DNA from: Trema orientale
Lineage: Eukaryota; Streptophyta; Magnoliopsida; Rosales; Cannabaceae
Reading direction: 5' to 3'
Length of the DNA stretch: 64,000 nucleotides
NCBI GenBank assembly: GCA_002914845.1
Contig: JXTC01000218.1
Span: 431,230 to 495,229, forward strand
Shown here: positions 1 to 10,829 of the stretch, in pieces
Position numbering within the stretch: position 1 is the first letter of the stretch
Layout: each line of letters starts with the position of its first letter
Notes under the pieces: generated by a model
Databases searched by the model: none
The model's input: only the letters and a program-made list of their open reading frames with translations
Told to the model about the DNA's origin: nothing
Position numbers and translations under genes: made by a program

Positions 1-757
1 TGCCATCATAGGGACCCCAAATAACGCCACAATAATTTCGAAAAGATTATACTTTTATAGTCTTTAACTTTATGAAATTGTGGGCCTCAATTATTGCAAT
101 TAACAAATACTAAAGTTAAAAGCCATTATTTGGCAATGAAACCAGCTGGTCATTGATGAATAGTCCTTAAAATCTTACATATCCAAGAAAAATCAATTTC
201 CAACACTAAAAAATCATTATTCAAGACATAATCTTACATATAGTAATTATAACATTTCCCAGAAGAAAAAGATTGTCATTAATAAATAATTAAACACCCT
301 TTATAGACATGTGTGGATGACCTAATTAAAAAAGTTTCTCCTCATTCCCCAACAATCATATGGGCTTTAAAACCTAATATCAATTAAATTCAACCAATCA
401 GAATGCACCATGTATCCTAATTTTGTGCCATTGAAAAAGAAACTAATCATATTTTCTATTTCCTTACACAGATATTAAAGTGTCAAATTGTTTTACAGAT
501 CTTTGTAAGCCCTAATTAGGCACCGACAAGTTTTACACGTGTAAGGTCCACATTCACCATTATCTAAATTTTCTTTGCTATTAATTGGTTGACCGAATAA
601 AAAGGGACCAAACATACCAGAAAACCTTTATAATTAGTTGCATAACCCAATCTTTTTGGCCTCCATTGACAACACTATAGGTTGGGCACCAACATGATCT
701 TAGCCAAGCCACATGATACCCTCCATGCTCGGCTCAATAGAGATGGCATTTGTTTTT

Positions 758-932
758 ATATATAGGATATGGTAGAATGTAGTCTCATTTGGAGACCAGC
801 CTTGTTATATGATTTAGTTAATATAGAACATATTTGTCCAACGTCATATTGGATAAATATGTCCTATGACTAAATCATGTAACGGGATCGGTCTTGAAAG
901 GGGACTACTTCCAAAATCTATATCGGAAGAAA
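758..932. repeat. Foldback element (~175 bp)
   Basis: Left arm 758-842 and right arm 848-932 are imperfect inverted copies sharing ATGATTTAGT and ACATATTT-TCCAA, with a loop of only a few bases. It is MITE-like. The fold also resembles a small-RNA precursor, but no microRNA is recognised. Confidence 0.6.
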
Positions 933-2424
933 CTCAAATAATGATATATCATATGAGGTGTCAATTTTTTACAGTATGATTATAATGAATATACTAGATC
1001 TTACAAAGGGTCCTACTAAAGTGTCATTCTATCTTCTACTAAAAAACTGATACATCATGTGGCGATGGACACCTTATTTAATGTAAAATCACCGTAGATA
1101 GATAAAATATATTTTTGTATAAATTATGAGTTATGTACAAAAGACAACTTATGATAGCGACTTTTTATAACCAACAACCCATCAAATGATAGCCATTATA
1201 TCAAAATCGAACGACAAAAATAAAAAAAAAAATCTACTGACAGTGTTGGAGTTGTTTCCAACTGTCTACGTGTCCTCGTTAATTGTAAGTATATTTCGTC
1301 ACAAGTATCGTAATGAAAAAATGGTGGTTATCACCTGCAAAATACTCTGATGTTTAAGTCAATATTTTTGAAATGACCTAATAAGTGATATAGCACTTAA
1401 ACAATTGTGCTTAAAGTAACTGTCATATTTTTTTAATCTCATTTTACTTGACATGGGGAGATTTAGATTTGAGAGTTATTGTTAACTTAGAAGGCTGTGG
1501 TAAACCCCTCCCAAAAAAAAATCCAAAGTGGTTCTTCCGTATTTCCAAAAATACGGGAAGTTTTGTCAAAATAAGTAAAGGAAAGAAATAAAAGCGATTT
1601 TATGACAGTTTTCGTTAGTGTTTCTAATTTCTATACATATCATATAAAACAAATGTGAAAAAGTAGTTTCTTTTGCATATGCTTGAATGAAACGGAGGCC
1701 GAGAACGTTTTAAACTCTTGAATGCATTCAGAAAGATACCAACTTTAGTCAGATAACCTTTAATGCTTATAGAATATGGCTAGACTACTTTAATTTCAGG
1801 TAGCCTTTTCTTAATTGAAAGTGAGCAAATAGTAATGTTTTTTTCCTATAAAGCACATTTGTGATACATGCAATTAGCTAGCCAATTTATGAAAGAGACT
1901 AATGTTTGAATTGATTAAAAAGATTATAGTTCTTTTTATTTTTAAAGGAGTAAAATATAATAGATATTAGCGAAAAGAATATGTTTTCAAAAATTGTTCT
2001 CCATACACGTTGGTTTTCTTTTTTAATACATTTTTTTTAATATTTGAAAATGGATAAAACGAGAATATACATATAAACTAAGATACCAAGTTGTGTGCAA
2101 CGGGCATGATTTTTTTTTTTTTGGACAAAATACTTTAATAATCCTCTCCATTCTGCGCATCTCAAAATAAATAAGCAAATAAATTATTAATCCTAACTAT
2201 TCAGCCGGTGTTTATGATTTTTTTGGTCGATAGAGAAAAAAAAATACGTCTAATTAGATTTTTTTTAAGGGAATGTTAAGTTTTTTATAATTAATTGATT
2301 ATTATACTAGTTTTTAAATTATTAAAAATTTTAATTTCACTTTTGTCCTTAAACTTTAAATTTGGTAAAGGTCTACAAGTGTAAAAACTTGATTGTCCAA
2401 AAGCAAATTTCCTAAAATGTCCTT

Positions 2425-2700
2425 GATTTTTTTTTGGAAAGGAAATAATTTTATTAAATTCATATAAGGATTACAATAGCCAATCGGGTTATATATAACC
2501 TCTTACAATGAGATTCAGGAAAACATTTCATAAATTTGAAGATAAAAACTCCCTCGGAGATCTTAGAGCATCGATGGTCCCTGATAACGATCTTGAAGAA
2601 AAACTTCATAAAGGATAAACTAGAGCTCTTCAAAGGCTCGTCTTGATTCTTCCTAATCCAAATTCGCACCTCTGGTTGATTCACTGTAGGAGATTCTGCT
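2425..2700 (-). repeat. Possible antisense poly(A)-tailed retroelement end
   Basis: A T-run followed by GGAAAGGAAATAATTTTATT, then somewhat GC-richer DNA, looks like the reversed 3' end of a LINE or SINE. The short minus-strand frame here has no recognised domain. Confidence 0.25.
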
Positions 2701-4235
2701 AACTCCGATCCATTATAGTAACTACTTCTCTATATCTGAATAAAGAATAATACAAATTTGGATGATAACTACATTAAACTACTACAAATCTAAATCTGTG
2801 TGTACTAAGATCTCCATAAATCTAGATCTAGGAGTATTTTTGGAAAATAAAATAAAAAATAAAAGAGAAAATGGAGAAAAACTCATACAAAAGAGATGAA
2901 AATTCACTGGAGAGGAACATGTTAGAGAATTGGTTGTTGAAGAAAGGAGCTATTGGTTTTAGAGAGAAGTCTTCTTACTTTATGATATTTTTTACTTCTT
3001 ATTTTCTGCATAAACCCATTTATTAATGTTTCTACTTACAAAAATAAGATAGCTGTTTTATTAAAACATCCTTGATTTTTTTATAGAGTTTTTGTTTTAT
3101 ATATTTTTGTTATATAGTCTCTCTATTTCTCTAGAGACTTTCTATTCCGCATCTCTGTAACTCTACCCATCTAAATTTCCATCTTGTTAGATGGATCCTT
3201 AGTTTTTTCCCCTCCTTTTTTTTTTGTTTACTTCTTTCTTTTTTATTTTCTTTTATTTCAGTTCCTTATGTGCACACATACATTATACCATTGAGTGGGT
3301 GGTGTATTGGTCGAGAGTCTTCTATCTAAAGGTTAAGGGTTAGAAACAGGGTGTATACACAGTTTAAACTTAGGATTAAGTTCCTTACGTGAGTTTTGTT
3401 AGCTTTTATTATTAGTTTTAGATCATCTAAAACTTACAAGGTCAAATTTGAAAAGCTTATCCTAACAATCCCGTTCCTCCTTTTATTATTAAAAAAAAAA
3501 ATATTGACTGTTAACATAAAAAAAACAATAGTATCATCGTGACTCTCTTTAGTAGAATACATACAAAGTTGCATAAAGGAAAACTAATTCTAAAAGCAAC
3601 CTAGAAGCAAAGGAGATATGTTGCAAAAACTAGAAGGAATTTTAGTTATTGTTTCAAATATAACAAAAGTACCAAAAGTAAGAGAAACTTACGTACCATT
3701 TTTCAGAAGAGAAAACTTATGAAGTTACTTCCAAAATGTAATGAATACACTAAAATGATTACTTTCAAATATTACCCTGCCCACATATTTTCTCTGCACA
3801 GACCCCAATCACGTTAGCTAATGTTCTACTAGTCACTAAACTATGGTTAGCATTATTGTGGCTCTTTTTCATTCTTGTACTTTTATTCAAAGTATAAGTG
3901 GTCCTTATTTTTCCATTATAATTGATGCCAATATTCTTCTTTAACCTATAGTTTAGGTCCATCTAAGCCCTGATAAGATCCTAGCCCCTATCCATGTTGT
4001 CATGAATTGACCACTAAACATATAATATTCTATCTTTTACCATACTAACCTAACAACTAACAACTGTATCAAAAATAATAATAATTTAATTGGATGCATG
4101 CTTCCTACTATTTGAAATAATTATTTTGGGCGTGCAATCAAATGGAGCTAATAAAGATTAAGATGCTCGATCTTGTTTAGCCGGGCCACAAAATTGTTGT
4201 AACTTTACTGTACTATTAGCTCGATATAATATACA

Positions 4236-4412
4236 TGCATGATGCTAAGTATCCTAAAAAGTTTACTAAATTTTTAATGCCAACACACGTGATAAAGAAG
4301 TTGTCACTATTTAATTGGTGATTGATATTAAATTTATTTGTGGTAAATTTTAATACACTAATTAAATTGTGACAACTCACTTGCCATATGTATTAGTATA
4401 GCATTATCCAAT
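4236..4412. repeat. Probable foldback element
   Basis: The left part (GATGCTAAGTATCC ... AAGTTGTCAC) has an inverted counterpart on the right (GTGACAACTCAC ... TATTAGTATAGCATTA). Matches are patchy and the limits approximate. Confidence 0.4.
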
Positions 4413-5264
4413 ATATATATACGTATTTTTATATAAACAGGCTTCTTAAAAGAATAATATTAATGAAAGTATTATAGTACAAATACAAAGGATTATAATT
4501 TCAAACTCCTCAAAAAAAGAAATAAAAAGTGGATAAAAAATATAATAACAATAAAAATTATAGGCTACTATAATTCTCCAAAAAAGGAAGTAACAAGAAC
4601 CATTAGTAAATAATTACTTTCATCTGTTACTGGACTACATCCTTGACAGATAGACTATAGTTATAACTCCAAATGAGATCCACGCTCATTGAAAATAAAA
4701 CTAACTCATTCGTATTATAGATCTAAATCAAGGAAAAAAATTTTAGATTCAAGATCTAGTAAACAGAATTTAAACCCCACACAGATAAAAAAAATTAGGT
4801 GAAAAAATATCCACACAAACATAGTACTACAACCATATCTAAATATGAACTTATTGGAAAATTAAAAGGAAAAAAAAAACCTCTTATCGTCGAAAGAGAT
4901 CAGAGAGCATATGGGAGGAGGATGAGAGGTCAGATAAGGAGATCAAAATACTCCTTCTTCGACCTATTATGAGAGTGACATCAAAAATTTTTTGAGAGAG
5001 AAAGAGAACAGAGTCTTAGAGTTTTAAGAGAGAGAATTACATGATATTATATATACTTATATCTACACAATAAGACAGAAAACATAATCATATTGGGATG
5101 AAGCTATTCAGTAGCGAGTGAGGGAAATAAAAATATTTCCTAATGTTAAGGAAAATAATAAGTGGATGCAATTAGGCCACTTGTTAATGGAACTCAAATG
5201 TATAAATCAGTTTTTTTTTTTTTTTGACTCTGTGTAACTTCTATTTCCTTTTCTGCTGCAAAAG

Positions 5265-5440
5265 TTTAGTTTAGTTTAGTTTAGTTTTTTTTTTTTCTTT
5301 TAGCGAAAAAGTTTTGTTTAATTTAGTTTAGTTACTCTTTTTTTCCTTTTTTTAAGTTTAGTTGAGTTTATTTTTTTTTCTTTTGACGAAAAAGGTTAAT
5401 TTAGTTTAGTTTAATTGCTCTTTTTTTCCTCTTTTTTAAT
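5265..5440. repeat. Tandem TTTAG-rich repeat, two ~80-bp units
   Basis: Two diverged copies of a unit reading TTTAGTT...poly-T...GCGAAAAAG/GACGAAAAAGG...AATTTAGTTTAGTT...CTCTTTTTTTCC. They are preceded by four perfect GTTTA units near 5265-5284. Confidence 0.7.
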
Positions 5441-6697
5441 AAAAAAATAACAATAACACTATGCGTGTAAGGTGATATGACGGCCTATCTTAAAAAATAA
5501 AAAAAAACCTTTATTTGGTTATGCTCTCATCTTCCCCAATATTCTATTTATTCAATTCATTTCTTGATGAACTTTATGGAGAAGAAAGAGAAGAGAAAGA
5601 AAATAAGAAGAAAGTATCTCAAGATTACTTGTTGTAGATTAAAACTGCTAAAATAATTAAGAAAATATCATTGGAGAAACAAAGATAGAAATTTTTAGTT
5701 AAGGTTTTATTGAAGAAGAAACTGAACAAATGGAATATTAAGAAAAACAGGATAACAATCAAATAAACCCCTTTTTTTTAAGGTGGTCAAATCAACACTT
5801 ATAAGCCTTTTTTTTTTTTTTTTTCAATTATGGCCCAAATTAAACTTACACGGCACAACTCAAAAATAAATAAATGAATAAATAAAAACCAACTTACACG
5901 GCATAAAACACGGAAGTTACAAATACGATAAGAAAAAAAAGGTTAATAACAGAGGTTTTTTTTTTTTTTTGAATAATGATTGGGACACCAAAAAGTTGTA
6001 CCAAAAAGTTATACCAATGATGTGGCACCTAATAAAATTATTATTTTATTCATGAGTGGGACCACACCATTCAAAATTTAGTAATTGATATGAATGCCAA
6101 CTCATGTGGTGTAAATTTTTTATGTAAGTTAATGGTGTTCCTAGTGTTACTCTATTATGGTATAAATTGAAATACGCATTACAAGAAGGAAAAGAGCAAG
6201 AAAAAACCCCTATATCACATTTACCACATCGGCTCCATTTTCTCTACGTGGTTAGTGGTCGGGCTCCAACTGGCGTAATTTTCACGTTTTTCCGATGTGG
6301 CATACTTTATACCTGTCTTAAACATTGTTATCTCTTTTTTTTTTTTCTCTCTTAATTAATTATTAAATCCAATATCTAGATAATTTCAATGCAAGAATGC
6401 ACTATGATATGTTGTGCTGATGTGTAATAAACCTCTGCCATTTTGGCTTTGGAGATTTTATTTCTTCCATCTGGGGCATTCATTAATTTGTATCATTAAC
6501 ATAGCTTGGAATGAACTTAATTAATTACTATTATGATTTCTATGCAAGCTGTAGGGATAAGCTAGTCGAATCCGTGACCAAGTCCTTAAAACTGATACTT
6601 CGAATTAATTAAGAAAACTATATGGAGTAAAGTATTAGGTGGATAAAATTTTGGCAATATATTTAATATTATGGAGTGGTTTGGGGTAATTTGAAAT

Positions 6698-7467
6698 TAG
6701 GAGTGTTCATGGCCGGTCTGGACGGTCTAAATCGCCAATCCAGAAACCAATCTAAATGTGCGGTTTAGCCGGTTTACCAATCCGTGCGGTTTGAGTTGAT
6801 CGATTCAAACTGGCCAGACCGCACCTACATTTTTGCAACCGGTTTGGGCGGTTTCCGCGATTTAAAAACTTATAAAATTTGAATTATTACAACATTAACT
6901 AAGCTCATATCATAATCATATTTCATCTAAAATTTAAAGTCCAAATATAAAACGAAATCATAACATAGTTAAAAGCTACAACCAAATCGAAAGTCCTAAT
7001 AAACTTATATTTTAGTTACAACTTATAACCTAATCAAAATTGAAATGCAAACTTAAAATCTTTAATCTTAAACACATAACAATAACAAGATTTAAAGTCT
7101 AAAATATCATAAGAGTCTCAAGTGACATAGTCTTAAATGAGCTAAAAGTAATTATTACTCCATTAGAATGAATAAGCTTAAATGTTTAACTATTAATATA
7201 CATATTTTTAACCATTAGAATGAATAAGCTTAAATGTTTAACTATTAATATACATATTTTTTCTAAAAATATATATATACAAACTTATTGGCTGGTTCGG
7301 TTTGAATCCAACTAAATTTGTCCAAAACCGAAAACCAAACCGGCCAAGTCAGTTTTCATTTTTTCTAATCTGTAACCGGCCATTTAAAAAGAGAATCCGT
7401 CTGGATTGGGCGGTTTGGACTGGATTGGGCGGTTTCCACGATTTGGCAGTTTTTTTGAACACCCCTA
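6698..7467. mobile_element. hAT-type non-autonomous element (770 bp)
   Basis: Ends TAGGAGTGTTCA and TGAACACCCCTA form terminal inverted repeats of the plant hAT type. Flanks TTTGAAAT (6690-6697) and TTTGGAAT (7468-7475) are an 8-bp target duplication with one change. Subterminal regions are rich in CGGTTTGG/GGCGGTTT motifs in both orientations. The core is AT-rich with no transposase frame and contains a ~50-bp tandem duplication near 7160-7262. Confidence 0.8.
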
Positions 7468-7640
7468 TTTGGAATTGGAGATCCACCATTTCATAAATTG
7501 TTGTAGATTCTAATTACTTTTTTTTTTTCTTTTCCCCCTGTATCATCTATATATTTGAAGCTATGAATTACACATTGTATGTATTTGTATATGTTGGCTT
7601 GGATTCTATATGAGAGAGCTGATTCTCTTAATTAAAATTA

Positions 7641-8569
7641 GGGTTAATGGCACCATTGGTCCCCAACCTATTACTATTTTGGCATATTGGTCCTCAACCT
7701 ATTTTTGGTGGTATTTAAGTCCTAAACGTTTCTTTTTTTGGCACCATTGGTCCTTTTGGCATATTCTATCCAAGATTCTATTAAAATTTATTTGAATGAG
7801 AGAAATTTTATACCATTGATCTTGATTTTTCAATTGTTTAACAATTTGGTCCCTATTTTTTTTATTCATATTTTCGATAAACGATATTACATCTACCAAT
7901 CTTTCAGAAAATTAAAATTCTAAAAAATTAAATTTTCGAAAGATTGACATATACAATTACATAAAGAAATGAATATTTAATGGAAAACTACAAAACTTTC
8001 AAGGCTTATTTGCTGCAAATAATTATTTAATTTTTTAGAAGAACTATTCATAATTACATAAATATTTAATGGATATAGTAAATTTTCAGTCAAATTTGAC
8101 TAGTGTAAAAGCGTGTATGACTGTATGTGAATTTTTTTTAGTTTTAAAAATAGTAAAATAATTATTTTTTATTTATAAAGTTATCATAGTTTGACATAAA
8201 CTAAGGTTTATTAATATAATTTTTTTTTCTTTTTTAAATTTGGTTTTTAAATGAACTGTTTGTTTTATATCCGTTTTTGAATTTTAATTTTCTGAAAGAT
8301 TATCAGATGTAATATTTTTAATTGGAAATATTAATACAAAAAAATAATTATGGACCAAATTGTTAAACAATTAAAAAATCAAAATCAATGGCGTAAAATT
8401 TCTTTCATTCAAATAAATTTTAATGCAATCTTGGATGGAATATGTTAAAAGGATCAATGGTGCCAAAAAAAGAAACATTTAGGACTTAAATGCCACAAAA
8501 AATAGGTTGAGGACCAATATGCCAAAGTGATAATAGATTAGGGACTAATGGTACCATTAATCCTTAAAA
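7641..8569. repeat. Long inverted-repeat element (~0.93 kb)
   Basis: Left arm 7641-~7920 (GGTTAATGGCACCATTGGTCC onward) is an inverted copy of the right arm ~8280-8569 (ends GGTACCATTAATCC). Both contain TTGGCATATTGGTCCTCAAC-like and AATTGTTTAACAATTTGGTCC-like stretches. The core has no coding capacity. An internal and right-arm part recurs at 18030-18337. Confidence 0.75.
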
Positions 8570-9759
8570 TTAATATGTCATGATTTATTATACTAATGTT
8601 AAGCAAACGATGCTAGTACAGTACTTTTCTCCTTTCTTATAATTAATTATCACTTGACATAAGGAAGAAAAAAACAAACTAAAAATGTTCTCATTGATAA
8701 TTTTCATAGGAATATTGAAAAAAAAGGGCTTTTAATACCCTGAAAAAAAAAATAGGGGACCGAGCAAGCAAAATTTTATTTGAACACAATTACCAGGTCC
8801 ATAAAGTATGGCGGTTGTGTTAGAAAACCGTTAGGTATTTGTGGCAGGGGACTTGTTTCGCTGAGATGTTTAAGAGAATCATTGGTCTAAATTTTTTGAT
8901 ATTTTATGTTTCAATTACTTGGATTATGGTTCAAAGTATACACACATGCACACACTTGTTTTTCTATTTAAATTATAAAAGGCAGATTCTATAATCTTTA
9001 ATAAAAAAAGATTTTGAAAAAAAATTTCTATTTGAATACTAACCAAAAAAATGATTGGAAATTAAGTAATTAGAACAAATCTCAAACTCAAAGATCAGCT
9101 CATGACAAACCTGGCTAAGCTGTGGTGTCATGGAGTGGTTGTTGGGGGTTGGGAGGTGTTGGATGGTCACCAAACTACAAACCCATTTTGGACATCATTT
9201 CCCCATTATTTTACTCTCATTTCTCATTACCTTTTAGTTTTAGCAAAAACCAAAAAAGTGAAAGCCACACACTTACCTTTTCCCTTTGCTTAATTCCATC
9301 ATTATACAAATAATAATGATACTTTGATCTGAGTGTTTATTTATAATAATATTTGTATATATTCACGAATCCCATTTGCCAAAATCCCATGGTGATGCAT
9401 GAGAGCTTCTTTCCAATTTCCTTTGGCAAACCGTTCTCTTTCACACTTTTTTTATTGGAGAAATGCTATTTAGTATTAGAGATATGTTAATACACAATCA
9501 CGTCAATACATTCGTTTTTTAATGCTAATTGGTGTGAGTTTAACCTTGAAACTCATGTAGAGTTCCAATTGATTAATGATCAATAAAAAGCATACATGTC
9601 AAATGTGACTGTCTTTGGCATAATTCTTAGTACTATAACTAATGACGTTATCATATCAATCTGTTCATTCTCTATCATTAATCAGTGTAAATTTTTACGG
9701 GCAGTCTACATTTCATCTTTATCCCAATTTTTGGCACTAATAATTGGAGTAAAAAAATA
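8570..9759. other. Intergenic, no gene seen
   Basis: Two overlapping 63-aa frames at 9102-9313 lack recognisable domains and overlap each other in different frames, so neither is called. The rest is AT-rich. Confidence 0.55.
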
Positions 9760-9931
9760 GGGCGCGTCTACAGTAGGGGCGCCTCTACGTAGGGCCCTGT
9801 CTATTCACCGTTGGATGAGAATCTGTATATAAATAGATTCTCCACAGATTCCTGTTATTCCCTACAGATTCCCATCCAACGATAATTAAGGCATGACCCT
9901 ACGTAAGGACCGCCCTACCGTAGCCATCCCC
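9760..9931. mobile_element. 172-bp MITE, copy 1 (9-bp target duplication)
   Basis: Ends GGGCGCGTCTACAGTAGG and, inverted, GGGGATGGCTACGGTAGG. It is flanked by identical AAAAAAATA at 9751-9759 and 9932-9940. Most of the element folds on itself. It aligns end to end with the reverse complement of 31152-31323. A 9-bp duplication and G-start suggest a Mutator-derived MITE; an 8-bp hAT reading cannot be fully excluded. Confidence 0.8.
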
Positions 9932-10060
9932 AAAAAAATATATATATCACTTCATGACCGCACAAGGTTACTTATGGCCTCCCAAACTAGTAAATCAAAG
10001 TTAAAAATTAAAACTTAAGCCTTAAAAATTAAAACTTAAGCCAATTTTCTTTCTTATTAT

Positions 10061-10251
10061 GGGTCCGTTTGGGATGATTTTTACTTCCTGAAATAAAAGC
10101 TCCAGAAGATCTTCCTAAAAAAGCTAGTGGGTCCATGCTTTATTAAAAAGATCTTCTAATTAAAAAAAGATCTTCTGACAATTCATCCAAACACCTCCAA
10201 AAGTAACTTTTAGACTTCAAAAGATCTTTGGAAGCCATGCCAAACAGGCCC
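10061..10251. mobile_element. Small MITE (191 bp) upstream of the RLCK gene
   Basis: Ends GGGTCCGTTTGG and CCAAACAGGCCC are inverted repeats, flanked by TAT on both sides. Internal AGATCTTC stretches pair with GAAGATCT. It fits a PIF/Harbinger (Tourist-like) MITE with a 3-bp duplication, though TAT is not the usual TTA/TAA. About 580 bp upstream of the RLCK ATG. Confidence 0.6.
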
Positions 10252-10397
10252 TATATTCCTTACTCTCGTGTTCTCTCAACAATACCCAAATTATGCAAAT
10301 GAGGTAGCTTTGTGGTTGTGGGTTCTGGTGGTCCACATTACCCTCAACACTAAGAATCTCCAAATGTTATCAATAATCCATTCCTCCATCATCAACT

Positions 10398-10445
10398 ATA
10401 TATATATATACACACATATATATATATATGTATATATATATATAA
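10398..10445. repeat. (TA)n / (CA)n microsatellite
   Basis: Imperfect TA tract with a short CACACA interruption, about 400 bp upstream of the RLCK start. Similar TA tracts occur at about 26866-26892 (fructokinase intron 1) and 42118-42146. Confidence 0.8.
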
Positions 10446-10669
10446 TTGCCAATCTAACTAAAAAAAGCAAATAAGAGATCCCATTGTCCTCACTGCAAAA
10501 ATATTTTCTTGGGAGACAAACAGAAAACAAATATATATCACAACACAACACTGTTTCTATATGGTACTATTCTTCCTATCTGGGGGCCCTCTCCATTTCA
10601 CCTTTCTCTCACTCTAATCTCACATTATTTTATTCCATCTCCTTTCATATACATAGCTGTCCTGTTCTT

Positions 10670-10829
10670 CCCCATTTCCCATACTCTCTCTTTCTCTCTC
10701 GAAAAATTCTCTCCTACCCTTCACGCAAAGCAGCTTTCACTTTCTTTTTTGCTTTATATCTCTCTCTTACCTCTTTTTGGTTTCTGGGTTTCTGTGCTTT
10801 CTCTCTCTCACATTGAGATCTGCTTCAAA
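10670..10829 (+). promoter_or_regulatory. CT-rich leader upstream of the RLCK start
   Basis: Dense runs of ctctct/tttctc directly precede the ATG, as in many plant 5' UTRs. The open frame running through this stretch is probably not translated. No clear TATA box was assigned. A (TA)n tract lies further upstream at about 10398-10445. Confidence 0.4.

Larger units (their letters stand above)
933..6690. other. Intergenic, AT-rich, no gene seen
   Basis: Apart from the retroelement-like end at 2425, the foldback at 4236 and the TTTAG repeat at 5265, I see only AT-rich sequence with many homopolymer runs. The short open frames have no recognisable domain or codon pattern. 1-757 is the same. Confidence 0.6.

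Noticed and set aside
6222-6300. Short inverted repeat CCACATCGG / CCGATGTGG as a MITE
   Set aside because: Only nine bases pair, and no longer arms or target duplication could be seen.
9102-9313. Two overlapping 63-aa frames
   Set aside because: They overlap in different frames and show no domain, start context or codon pattern.
10509-10829. 107-codon N-terminal extension of the RLCK frame
   Set aside because: It runs through a CT-rich leader with Phe/Ser/Leu-rich composition typical of translated UTR; the Met at 10830 gives a start compatible with kinase family members.
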